A stretch of 39,047 nucleotides of DNA from a virus. A program made the position numbers and the translations under genes. Below, in pieces: positions 14,190-20,052 of this stretch. The stretch lies in IMG/VR virus record IMGVR_UViG_3300025087_000022, positions 1-39,047 of that record. The stretch is one strand, 5' to 3'. A model generated the notes under the pieces. It had not been told where the DNA came from. It worked only from the letters and a program-made list of their open reading frames with translations, and ran no database searches. Position 1 is the stretch's first letter, and each line of letters starts with the position of its first letter.

Positions 14190-14319
14190 CGGTGCTTAGT
14201 TGGGCAGGCAGTTGGTCTGCAAAGATTATGGGGGAATCGAACCCCTCTTTCAGTCTCGGGAAAGACCTCAACTCCAGTTTTATCTTCAGGCTACCACGCC
14301 ACTGCCCAACTAAGCACCG
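14190..14319 (-). ncRNA. Structured RNA unit B (18-bp perfect stem with T-arm-like hairpin)
   Basis: Arms 14190-14207 and 14302-14319 (CGGTGCTTAGTTGGGCAG and its complement) match 18 of 18. Inside on the minus strand is GGGG-TTCGATT-CCCC, a textbook T arm, preceded by GGTC/GACT around an 8-nt TTTCCCGA loop and a partial acceptor (AAGAT/ATCTT). A normal D arm is not evident. Likely related to unit A, whose left arm it shares. Confidence 0.5.
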
Positions 14320-14337
14320 ATTTATTAATCTTATCCA

Positions 14338-14377
14338 GAGCCGGTCCCGATCCGAGTTCAGGGTGGACCGGGACGGC
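14338..14377 (-). ncRNA. Strong hairpin between homing endonuclease and RNA units
   Basis: Minus strand: GCCGTCCCGGTCC pairs with GGATCGGGACCGGC with one bulge and one G-U, loop about 11 nt. It follows the stop of the endonuclease gene (14383) closely. No T tract, so more likely a structural RNA or processing element than a plain terminator. Confidence 0.45.
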
Positions 14378-14382
14378 TTGCG

Positions 14383-14742
14383 CTATTTTCTTTGATAATC
14401 TTTCGGGGGCTTATCCGAGTTTAATACGTTCACCCTCCTAGATACTAAACGTAAATTTTCCCTTCTATTATCTAGTGTATTTCTGTTCATATGGTCAACT
14501 ACAAGATTTGTCTTCCCCGGTTTGTTAATTATTAAACTATGCAAATAACACGTTAACTGTTTTTTGCCGTTCCATATTTTAGTGGCAACATAACGATGTC
14601 TTCCTTTGTTCTTCTGCCAAATCCACCATTTATAATTGATTATCAGCTTTAAATCATCAATAGAAATAAATGTTTTCACTATTTCTTCTTTATATTTTAT
14701 GTGCAATTCGCATAAATTATTAAATATTTTAATTTGTTGCAT
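14383..14742 (-). CDS. HNH homing endonuclease (free-standing)
   Basis: 119 residues. NKGRHRYVATKIWNGKKQ, then LHSLIINKPG and LVVDHMNRNTLDNRRENLRL: the DHxxxNxxDNRxxNLR block is the common phage HNH_3 homing motif, with His of VVDH as catalytic base. Typical size for a free-standing enzyme. It lies inside the structured-RNA region, between hairpins at 14338-14377 and 14757-14790, as expected of a mobile gene inserted in non-coding DNA. Confidence 0.85.
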   Translation of the reverse strand: MQQIKIFNNLCELHIKYKEEIVKTFISIDDLKLIINYKWWIWQKNKGRHRYVATKIWNGKKQLTCYLHSLIINKPGKTNLVVDHMNRNTLDNRRENLRLVSRRVNVLNSDKPPKDYQRK

Positions 14743-14756
14743 ATTTATGCTCTGCC

Positions 14757-14790
14757 GTCTTGATTCCAGAAATCAGGAACGGCTCAGGGA
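14757..14790 (-). ncRNA. Leader hairpin related to unit C
   Basis: Minus strand: GAGCCGTTCCTGATTTCTGG continuing to AATCAAGACGGC, giving GCCGT/ACGGC and TGATT/AATCA stems separated by a TCC / AG internal loop. The same plan and nearly the same bases occur in unit C (GAACCGCTCCTGATAG ... GGCGGT). It sits in the 5' leader of the homing endonuclease. Confidence 0.45.
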
Positions 14791-14793
14791 GGG

Positions 14794-15150
14794 TTAATTT
14801 AAGTTTTCAAGCATTAAAGTATCAACGCACGGCCATTCAACGTGCAAGCAAAATTTTTCGCCTAGATATTTGTTGATGATGTCGTAAATTTCCGTTACCT
14901 CTTTGGTGGTTAGTTCAGTCGTGCTTTTTTTGTTGAGATAGCTTATTTGCACTTGTCGCCAGATTAATTCTTTTACCAGGTTAGGCGTCCAGGGGTGTTC
15001 GATGTTTTGGCTTAGGACTTTTTTAACGTCCAGTCCGGCTTCGTTAAAAGCTAGGGAAAGTTCAGAGAAATATTTATGTAAACTTTTGTTTTGTTGGGTC
15101 GTCCGGCTTTTTTTGATCGGCCGGCCGCAACATTGGCATAGTCCGGGCAT
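14794..15150 (-). CDS. Conserved phage protein with N-terminal zinc knuckle
   Basis: 118 residues. CQCCGRPIKKSRTTQQNKSL at the N-terminus (CxCC knuckle), then LHKYFSELSLAFNEAGLDVK and SYLNKKSTTELTTKEVTEIY. The QNKSLHKYF and KKSTTELTT blocks are familiar from a widespread phage early protein often near SSB and recombination genes; I do not know a firm function. It neighbours the SSB here. Confidence 0.65.
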   Translation of the reverse strand: MPGLCQCCGRPIKKSRTTQQNKSLHKYFSELSLAFNEAGLDVKKVLSQNIEHPWTPNLVKELIWRQVQISYLNKKSTTELTTKEVTEIYDIINKYLGEKFCLHVEWPCVDTLMLENLN

Positions 15151-15151
15151 A

Positions 15152-15316
15152 CTATTTTAAATTATCGGATTTATAGTTCAGTCCGTCCGCATATCCTGAT
15201 TTATAAGCCAGTTCTGCTTCTTTCAAAATTATCATTTCCATTCCCGGCGTGATTTCGATTCCTCCTGCCCGCATAATGGAAATTCTGTTTTTTATTCTTT
15301 TCAAGTGGTTTTCCAT
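15152..15316 (-). CDS. 54-residue hypothetical protein
   Basis: MENHLKRIKNRISIMRAGGI, then ITPGMEMIILKEAELAYKSG and a short tail. Basic N-terminal helix, then mixed. One base separates its stop from the next start. Upstream hairpin at 15324-15352 lies in its leader. Confidence 0.55.
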   Translation of the reverse strand: MENHLKRIKNRISIMRAGGIEITPGMEMIILKEAELAYKSGYADGLNYKSDNLK

Positions 15317-15323
15317 TTCCTTG

Positions 15324-15352
15324 TAGCCAGCCGCTCACCGGCGGACTGGCTA
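15324..15352 (-). terminator. Hairpin downstream of SSB gene
   Basis: TAGCCAG-T-CCGC, loop CGGTGA, GCGG-CTGGCTA on the minus strand: 11 bp with one bulged T. It is placed 15 bp after the SSB stop. No T tract; may attenuate or protect the SSB message. Confidence 0.45.
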
Positions 15353-15366
15353 GTTAAGACTAAGAG

Positions 15367-15951
15367 TTAAAAAACTACGCTGTTGATAGAATCATCTAGC
15401 GTCTGCTCATCAATAACGGGCGGCATGTCGTTGTTAATCGATTCTCCCTCGAATGGATCGCCGTTCTCGTAAAGTTTATTCAGGTCGATTTTCGTTTCGG
15501 CGATTGCCTTAGTCGCTTCCGGGGCTAACGGGCGCGGCGGCGCGGGCATGACGCTGTATTTGGTCTCCATTTTCTCGCCGGTCTTTTTGATGTTCAAATC
15601 GTAGTTTTTCGGGTCGCCCCAGTTAGCGTCAGAGTGCAGATTAAAAATTGCGTCCTGGATTGTGGATTGCGTTACCTCCATGATTTTCAGACTGCTGTCA
15701 GCGTAATCCCAAATCACAAACGCCCAGAAATGTTTTGCCGGTTTTTTCGGATCGATTAATTGCGCCGGTTTTTCTTTCGTTCTGATTGGCGTTCTGACGA
15801 TTTTCCCGTTGTCGTTTTCTTCGCTCCAATCCTCCCAACCGACTATGGCCGAACTTACGATTCTAAAGCGATTGTCTCCCTGTTGGAGCTTGTAGTACTT
15901 TCCAGTACCAGCCGGTTTCTCGTAAGAATCCGGGAGAAATGAGTTTTCCAT
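15367..15951 (-). CDS. ssb: Single-stranded DNA-binding protein (phage type)
   Basis: 194 residues. YYKLQQGDNRFRIVSS, HFWAFVIWDY, LKIMEVTQSTIQDAIFNL and DPKNYDLNIKKTGEKMETKY match the OB-fold phage SSB family, where the aromatic FWAFVIWDY strand contacts DNA. The C-terminus is acidic and ends DDSINSVVF, like the acidic partner-binding tip of SSBs. Coats ssDNA in replication and recombination; neighbours include a conserved early protein and a NinG-like gene. Confidence 0.8.
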   Translation of the reverse strand: MENSFLPDSYEKPAGTGKYYKLQQGDNRFRIVSSAIVGWEDWSEENDNGKIVRTPIRTKEKPAQLIDPKKPAKHFWAFVIWDYADSSLKIMEVTQSTIQDAIFNLHSDANWGDPKNYDLNIKKTGEKMETKYSVMPAPPRPLAPEATKAIAETKIDLNKLYENGDPFEGESINNDMPPVIDEQTLDDSINSVVF

Positions 15952-15997
15952 GTTGTTTGTTGCCGTTGACGGTTAATCCGTACTGTTGGCTTAATTA

Positions 15998-16144
15998 TTA
16001 AAATTTATCTTCATTTTCTTCGGTAACGTGGCACATTTCAGTGCAAATATTATTCCAGTCCATATCTTCTGGGTTCTCGAATTGGTAGTCCCGGCTCAGC
16101 TCTTGATTGTTGTCCAGGTTTTTAATTGTAAGGCGGATTTTCAC
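15998..16144 (-). CDS. 48-residue acidic protein
   Basis: GTG start overlapping the TGA of the upstream endonuclease (GTGA). MKIRLTIKNLDNNQELSRDY, then an acidic end with CTEMCHV. Small strand-helix protein; unknown. The coupling suggests that this gene used to follow the 16650 gene before the endonuclease inserted. Confidence 0.5.
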   Translation of the reverse strand: MKIRLTIKNLDNNQELSRDYQFENPEDMDWNNICTEMCHVTEENEDKF

Positions 16145-16653
16145 AATTTGATATAAGGATTTATTAATTTGAAATTGAATAATAAGTCAAATTCTTTATG
16201 ACATTTGGGGCAAAGAGATATATACTCATCCTGATTATATCTATACTTGTGGTCTATATTTGCCCAATTTATTCTTTGATTTTGTTCATTGCACGCAATA
16301 CACTTTATTGCTTTTCCTTTAATGGCAACAATCCTTCTATGCATTCCGTGATAACTAATATTATCACCCTTCCAATAGGGATTATTTTCCCTATATTGCT
16401 TCCCCGCTTTTGCTAGACTTAATTTTATTTTTGTTTCTAATGATGCCTTCTTTCCTATTGCACTTTTACCTATTAGACAGCCGCATGACCGTTTTTTGCC
16501 ATTATTTAGACAACTTGTTTTTGCTATCGTTTCATTTCCACAATCACATTTACTCAACCAGCCTTTATATTTGATATATTTAATTATGACTAGCTTACCA
16601 AATCTTATTCCTGATAAATTAGCAACTACATATTTTCGTTTTTCATTAGTCAT
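16141..16653 (-). CDS. HNH homing endonuclease with zinc-binding N-terminal domain
   Basis: 170 residues. SGIRFGKLVIIKYI then KCDCGNETIAKTSCLNNGKK and RSCGC, the usual N-terminal module of many phage homing enzymes. The C-terminal part has CIACNEQNQRINWANIDHKY and SLCPKCHKEFD: the HNH beta-beta-alpha metal fold with two structural CxxC pairs and His of IDH as catalytic base. Its ends overlap both neighbours by four bases, so it splits an otherwise tight early operon. Confidence 0.82.
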   Translation of the reverse strand: MTNEKRKYVVANLSGIRFGKLVIIKYIKYKGWLSKCDCGNETIAKTSCLNNGKKRSCGCLIGKSAIGKKASLETKIKLSLAKAGKQYRENNPYWKGDNISYHGMHRRIVAIKGKAIKCIACNEQNQRINWANIDHKYRYNQDEYISLCPKCHKEFDLLFNFKLINPYIKL

Positions 16654-16862
16654 AACCTCGTATTAAACCCCACACTTATAAGCATTTCTTTCAGCTCCTT
16701 GTCCTTGTCGTTGAAGATGAGGGCGAGGATACGCTTGTACTGCGGGGTGGAAATTCCTTTTATTATGTCAACCATTTGGTCGGTGATGTCCGGCTGGATT
16801 TTCAGATGGCGGTCTTGAATTAACTTGATGACGCTGTAGATTTGGTTTAGTGATAAGTCCAT
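16650..16862 (-). CDS. 70-residue hypothetical protein
   Basis: MDLSLNQIYSVIKLIQDRHL, then a helical, charged part. No cysteines or membrane segment. Overlaps the endonuclease start by four bases (ATGA). Unknown. Confidence 0.55.
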   Translation of the reverse strand: MDLSLNQIYSVIKLIQDRHLKIQPDITDQMVDIIKGISTPQYKRILALIFNDKDKELKEMLISVGFNTRL

Positions 16863-16863
16863 A

Positions 16864-17052
16864 TTATTTAAGTATTATTTCTTTGTTCTTCTCTAACAGC
16901 TTTAGTCCTATGTTCGATATGAAGGTTTCTGCTTGCTGTCGTGTGATTGTTTGGCCGCATTGTGCAAATAAACTTATTAAATAATTAATTAAACTTTCTG
17001 CAACCAATAACGTCATTTTTTCTAAATCTTGTTTTGATGTTTTATTTGCCAT
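16864..17052 (-). CDS. 62-residue hypothetical protein
   Basis: MANKTSKQDLEKMTLLVAES, then an amphipathic helical region and TRQQAETFISNIGLKLLEK. One base from the next gene. All-helical small protein; unknown. Confidence 0.55.
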   Translation of the reverse strand: MANKTSKQDLEKMTLLVAESLINYLISLFAQCGQTITRQQAETFISNIGLKLLEKNKEIILK

Positions 17053-17053
17053 T

Positions 17054-17158
17054 TTAGTTAAGTAACTTTTTTAACTTCTTGGCCTTGCCCCTCCAGTAGA
17101 AGAAGATGAAAGGCTGTTTAAATTGTTCGGCTTTAGTTTTGGCGAATGTGTTTTTCAT
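17054..17158 (-). CDS. 34-residue basic microprotein
   Basis: MKNTFAKTKAEQFKQPFIFF, then YWRGKAKKLKKLLN. Strongly basic at the end with an aromatic centre. It overlaps the ribbon-helix-helix gene by 26 bp in another frame and ends one base before the next ATG. Plausible translated peptide in the operon. Confidence 0.45.
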   Translation of the reverse strand: MKNTFAKTKAEQFKQPFIFFYWRGKAKKLKKLLN

Positions 17159-17309
17159 TTTGCTTTTGTTTATTTTTTAAATGTTTTTGTATTAGTTCGA
17201 TAACAGTGCTATTGAATGATTGTCTGTTTTCTTTGCACCATTTATCAAGCTGTATTTTTAGGTCTGCTTTTGTACCCGCGAACCTTAAGGCGTAATATTC
17301 TGTTTGCAT
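17133..17309 (-). CDS. Ribbon-helix-helix (Arc-like) DNA-binding protein
   Basis: 58 residues. YALRFAGTKADLKIQLDKWC and then NRQSFNSTVIELIQKHLKNK: a beta strand followed by two helices with the S-F-N-S-T-V-I-E-L-I helix-2 pattern of Arc/MetJ regulators. First gene after a consensus-like promoter at 17336-17363, so it likely regulates this early transcript itself. Confidence 0.65.
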   Translation of the reverse strand: MQTEYYALRFAGTKADLKIQLDKWCKENRQSFNSTVIELIQKHLKNKQKQNEKHIRQN

Positions 17310-17335
17310 ATCGTTGTGTTATTAGTTATGTTAAT

Positions 17336-17363
17336 ATCATATCATATCTACGGGGAAAGTCAA
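17336..17363 (-). promoter_or_regulatory. Sigma70-like early leftward promoter
   Basis: Minus strand: TTGACT (17358-17363), 16-base spacer, TATGAT (17336-17341). It lies 27 bases upstream of the ribbon-helix-helix gene and heads the long leftward gene run. Bases about 17385-17425 upstream hold two similar blocks (ATCGACATATA, ATCGTCTATAT), possible operators. Confidence 0.7.
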
Positions 17364-17434
17364 GCGCCTGTATTTATTGGGTTTTATCGACATATACAAA
17401 AAATAAAATCGTCTATATGTGAAGTTTTCCACAA

Positions 17435-17809
17435 CTAAACTTTATACGGCTTTATTTTTTCCAGATTGTTAATAACTGTTTCGTAATATTCAATTGTGTC
17501 CTTGATAAAGGTGTTGCGTTTAATGATTTTTAATTCTTCAATCCACTCTTGGCCTTTAAGCTCAATAATTCTAAGGTTTAGGCTGGGGTCATCGCTTGAA
17601 TGAATCCGGCAATGGCATTTTATGCAAATCGGAATAATGTTTTTCAGATTATACCGCAAGCTAGCCGCTGTACTTTTTGGATAGAAGTGATGACCACAAG
17701 AATATTCACCACCACAAATAAGGCATTTTTTATAAAGCAGGCGGCAAGTCTCTTGCAAGACTTTATCGGCCTTGTTTCTCAATCGTGCTTTGCGTTGTTG
17801 CGAAGTCAT
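17435..17809 (-). CDS. NinG-like recombination protein
   Basis: 124 residues. KARLRNKADKVLQETCRLLY, CLICGGEYSCGHHFYPKSTA, SLRYNLKNIIPICIKCHCRI: two CxxC-type pairs around a GHH and a LRY..N motif, the arrangement in NinG/Rap-type phage recombination nucleases, which resemble HNH folds. Shorter than NinG of lambda (about 200 residues), so the N-terminal region is reduced. A general HNH-like nuclease is the alternative. Confidence 0.55.
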   Translation of the reverse strand: MTSQQRKARLRNKADKVLQETCRLLYKKCLICGGEYSCGHHFYPKSTAASLRYNLKNIIPICIKCHCRIHSSDDPSLNLRIIELKGQEWIEELKIIKRNTFIKDTIEYYETVINNLEKIKPYKV

Positions 17810-17919
17810 ATTGTAAGCGTTAAAAAAATGATTCTAAGCGACATAATTTCGATTTTATCCCAGATTATGGCTTGGGGGGCGTTTTAAAGATTGGTTAGCG
17901 TCCTGGGGAATTGTAGGGG

Positions 17920-18972
17920 CTAAATTTTATCAAACCACTGTTCTTTTATCTCTTTTGCTATTTTAGCGATCATTAGCGGGGGAACAGACATGCCAATAAT
18001 ATATATTGGTTGATTTTTAACAAAAATATAATCAGTGGGGAATGAGCCACCTAATATTATTTCTATATCATGTAGCCTTCTTGGTTTTTTGTAGTGATAA
18101 TAAGTATTACTTCCTGCTCTTAATGTTGGAAGTGGTTTATCCGGATCAAGTTTTATTTCTTGAAAATAGTGGCCTTTTTCATGTACATCTGCACAGCTTC
18201 TGCCAGGTAAAATTTTTTCCCAATATGGCAGTATGCCAGCAGGAATGTGTCTTCCCTTACTTCCATCTTCTTGTTCTATTTCTTTGTAGGCTATTTCTCT
18301 TTCATTAAAATATAATTTTAAAGACGGCATTCTAGTTAATAAATTTTCTCTTACCCCTTTTATTCTTTCTGCTATGTCCTTTCTTATACTTATGAAAAAA
18401 ACCCTTTCCCTACTCTGTGGGATTCCCATTGTTTTGGAATTTAAAACCCAGTATTCCGTGTAATACCCCACATTTTCAAACCCTTTAATAATCCTTTGAA
18501 CATACTTAATTGCTCCTCCAATCAAAATACCTTTCACGTTTTCAGCAATTATAACTTTGGGCTGTAATTTTTTGGCTAAGTCAATAAAATCAAAGAAAAG
18601 AGTGTCTAAAACTTGGTTTACTTGCCCCTCTCTAAATTTTTTTTCTTTTCCCCAATCTTTTTCCCTATTTCCAGCCATCGAAAAATTACTGCAAGGAGGT
18701 GAGCCATCAAGAATATCTAAATCAAATAATTCTTTTGGTAGATCATTTCTTTCTTTAAATTGTTGTATCGGTTCTAAAAAAGAATATTTTGGATTAAGGT
18801 TGGTTTTATAAGCCTCCATCATCTTAGGGTCTATTTCATTGCATCCTAAAACAGTAAAGCCAGCAAGTTTATACCCCATTGAAGACCCCCCCCCACAAGC
18901 AAAACAGCTAAAAACTTTTAATCCATTCGGTTTTATATTCTTTAGACTAGCTAATTTCCACTTGTAGTTCAT
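17920..18972 (-). CDS. DNA (cytosine-5) methyltransferase
   Basis: 350 residues with the C5-MTase motifs in order: motif I FSCFACGGGSSMGYKLAGF (about 21-39), motif IV DGSPPCSNFS with catalytic Cys94, motif VI AENVKG (143-148), motif VIII PQSRERVFFI. The target-recognition part follows and motif IX/X-like PTLRAGSNTYYH and IIGMSVPPL are near the end. It methylates cytosine C5 in DNA, presumably to shield phage DNA from host restriction. No matching endonuclease is seen, so an orphan enzyme. A G9 run lies in motif I. ATGA overlap with upstream regulator. Confidence 0.9.
   Translation of the reverse strand: MNYKWKLASLKNIKPNGLKVFSCFACGGGSSMGYKLAGFTVLGCNEIDPKMMEAYKTNLNPKYSFLEPIQQFKERNDLPKELFDLDILDGSPPCSNFSMAGNREKDWGKEKKFREGQVNQVLDTLFFDFIDLAKKLQPKVIIAENVKGILIGGAIKYVQRIIKGFENVGYYTEYWVLNSKTMGIPQSRERVFFISIRKDIAERIKGVRENLLTRMPSLKLYFNEREIAYKEIEQEDGSKGRHIPAGILPYWEKILPGRSCADVHEKGHYFQEIKLDPDKPLPTLRAGSNTYYHYKKPRRLHDIEIILGGSFPTDYIFVKNQPIYIIGMSVPPLMIAKIAKEIKEQWFDKI
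18886..18894 (-). repeat. G9 homopolymer in methyltransferase motif I
   Basis: Nine cytosines on the plus strand, read as GGG GGG GGG (Gly-Gly-Gly) right after A-C in motif I. Tracts of this length slip in replication and would change the frame at about residue 27. Confidence 0.9.
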
Positions 18973-19181
18973 ATTAACCTCACCTGTTCCGGCTTAATAA
19001 GTTTATAAACATAATCCGTGCCGTGTTCGGTCTTCAAAATCTCGCCCTTGATAAGCATTCCTTCTTTTTCTAGGTCCGCTATTCTCGCCGCACCGCGAGA
19101 AATAAAATTTCTAAGCATTTCATTGCGGGTTATCCGGCCTTCGGTCAGCAATTGGTTTTTGATAAATTCTAATTGTGTCAT
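18969..19181 (-). CDS. Winged-helix-like regulatory protein
   Basis: 70 residues. MTQLEFIKNQLLTEGRITRN, then FISRGAARIADLEKEGMLIK, and a beta wing (KTEHGTDYVYKLI). The helix-turn-helix then wing layout is typical of small phage winged-helix proteins used near DNA-modification genes. Overlaps both neighbours by four bases. Confidence 0.6.
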   Translation of the reverse strand: MTQLEFIKNQLLTEGRITRNEMLRNFISRGAARIADLEKEGMLIKGEILKTEHGTDYVYKLIKPEQVRLI

Positions 19182-19312
19182 ATTTTTTTTCTTAAATGGT
19201 ATCTGATTGTAGCCCGATCAACTTTGAAATAACGGGCAAGGCCGCCTTGTCCCCAGCGAGGATTTTCGGCCATGAGTTTAAGTTTTAAGATGTCGAGAGG
19301 TCTTAGTTTCAT
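19178..19312 (-). CDS. 44-residue helix-turn-helix protein
   Basis: MKLRPLDILKLKLMAENPRW then GGLARYFKVDRATIRYHLRK: the second part is a clear HTH (LARYFKVDRATIRYHL). Coupled to the next gene by ATGA. Likely a small regulator or a DNA-binding subunit. Confidence 0.6.
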   Translation of the reverse strand: MKLRPLDILKLKLMAENPRWGQGGLARYFKVDRATIRYHLRKKI

Positions 19313-19448
19313 GCAGTTTATAATAATTAATTATCATGTCTAAATGTCCGGCGGCCGATTTTTTTCCTTTATTCTTTTTTATCCACTCCAAATTTTCCGG
19401 TTTAATCCCTACAGTCTTTGTGTATTCGCTTGTTTCATTATTACGCAT
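19278..19448 (-). CDS. Ribbon-helix-helix-like small regulator
   Basis: 56 residues. TVGIKPENLEWIKKNKGKKS then AAGHLDMIINYYKLHE: strand, helix, GKKS turn, helix, as in RHH antitoxin-like regulators. First gene of the leftward arm; overlaps the HTH gene by 35 bp in another frame. The 9-bp tandem repeats just upstream could be its binding sites. Confidence 0.5.
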   Translation of the reverse strand: MRNNETSEYTKTVGIKPENLEWIKKNKGKKSAAGHLDMIINYYKLHETKTSRHLKT

Positions 19449-19486
19449 TACTTTAACATCTTTAACATCTTTAACATCTTTAACAT
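19448..19486 (-). CDS. Possible 12-residue leader peptide (MLK)4
   Basis: The 9-bp repeats read ATG TTA AAG four times and then TAA, which shares a base with the next ATG (TAATG). Translation would couple to the ribbon-helix-helix gene. May equally be a non-coding repeat. Confidence 0.25.
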   Translation of the reverse strand: MLKMLKMLKMLK

Positions 19487-19487
19487 C
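19451..19487. repeat. Four tandem 9-bp repeats (CTTTAACAT)
   Basis: Plus strand: CTTTAACAT four times, then C. Directly before the first leftward gene. Could be operator or iteron sites as well as coding. Confidence 0.9.
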
Positions 19488-19503
19488 TTCAAGTAGTCCC
19501 TAG

Positions 19504-19542
19504 GTGGGATATCCTTTGAACTCCCTTTCGGAAGTATCCCAC
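19504..19542 (-). ncRNA. Hairpin with GNRA-loop branch
   Basis: GTGGGATA (19504-19511) pairs with TATCCCAC (19535-19542). On the minus strand the interior contains CTTCC-GAAA-GGGAG, a stem with a GAAA tetraloop. The GNRA loop forms on the minus-strand RNA, fitting the leader of the leftward arm. Confidence 0.45.
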
Positions 19543-19599
19543 TGCGGCATTGTTAAGCTCTTACGAGACGGGTAGTCCGCTCCCCTATTTGAATTTCTA

Positions 19600-19664
19600 T
19601 TAAAAAATTCGGCGGAATTGGCGTTTAAAGAGGTGGCCAATTAAATCTCTTAAAAAATTCGGCG
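19600..19664. repeat. Two 15-bp direct repeats 50 bp apart
   Basis: TTAAAAAATTCGGCG at 19600-19614 and 19650-19664. The start-to-start distance of 50 bp is close to five helical turns, so both face the same side of DNA. An AATTGGC/GCCAATT inverted repeat lies between them. Likely protein-binding or origin sites. Confidence 0.8.
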
Positions 19665-19673
19665 CAAACAAAA

Positions 19674-19767
19674 AATACCTTCACTTTGTTAGACGGGCGC
19701 CAAGGTTCACTGCCAGGCAAACCCCGAAACGGGAAGTTTCCAACCCGTCTAACAAAATAAAGGTATT
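19674..19767. ncRNA. Cloverleaf-like inverted repeat, unit E
   Basis: Arms 19674-19697 and 19744-19767 match 22 of 24. Inside are GGTT/AACC around a TGCCAGGCA palindrome, CCCG-AAA-CGGG, and GGAA-GT-TTCC: three small hairpins at the top of one long stem, the same plan as unit C. Direction of transcription is unclear. It could act as DNA (origin, binding site) or RNA. Confidence 0.5.
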
Positions 19768-19784
19768 ATCTGGCAATGATTTTG

Positions 19785-20052
19785 GCATAAGTATTTTTAT
19801 ATTTCCAGTATAGCACTTTTTTAGGTTTAATAAAAGCTTAACAAATAAGGCATAATTTATAAGTTTGCTCTAAAAACGAAAAATAAAATTGAAAAAAATA
19901 TTTTAAGCTGTGCATAACTTTTTTAATTGTGAACAATTAAATAAATAGTTTAATCTTAGCAAACACTAAAGGCTCATTAAAAACTAATTAGATGTTGCGC
20001 ATAAGGCTTTTTTATGCTATAGTTAAGGCATAACTTTTTTAATCCCTTATGC
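19785..20052. promoter_or_regulatory. Control region with repeated GCATAA sites
   Basis: AT-rich stretch with GCATAA at 19785, 19850, 19912, 19999 and 20028 and TTATGC at 20012 and 20047. Pairs 19999/20012 and 20028/20047 form palindromes. GCATAACTTTTTTAAT occurs twice (19912-19927, 20028-20043). AATTGT-GA-ACAATT at 19925-19938 is a further palindrome. No ORF. Best read as operator array, perhaps with the replication origin. Confidence 0.55.
19995..20023 (+). promoter_or_regulatory. Sigma70-like rightward promoter with operator
   Basis: TTGCGC (19995-20000), exactly 17 bases, TATAGT (20018-20023). The spacer overlaps the palindrome GCATAA...TTATGC (19999-20017), so a repressor bound there would block RNA polymerase. 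Start would be near 20030, reading into the rod-like RNA. Confidence 0.65.

Noticed and set aside
14223-14285. Complete tRNA within unit B
   Set aside because: The T arm is perfect, but no D arm of normal size can be drawn, the acceptor has mismatches and the presumed anticodon stem has only four pairs. Kept only as part of the structured RNA.
13954-14395. Plus-strand frames over the RNA block
   Set aside because: They run through inverted repeats and hairpins and have no protein-like character; the RNA reading on the minus strand explains the sequence better.
17821-17860. 12-residue frame ending in ATGA before the NinG-like gene
   Set aside because: No ribosome site or similarity; the overlap alone is too weak.
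19504-19542. Hammerhead-type ribozyme
   Set aside because: A GAAA is present in the hairpin on the minus strand, but the CTGANGA core is missing nearby.
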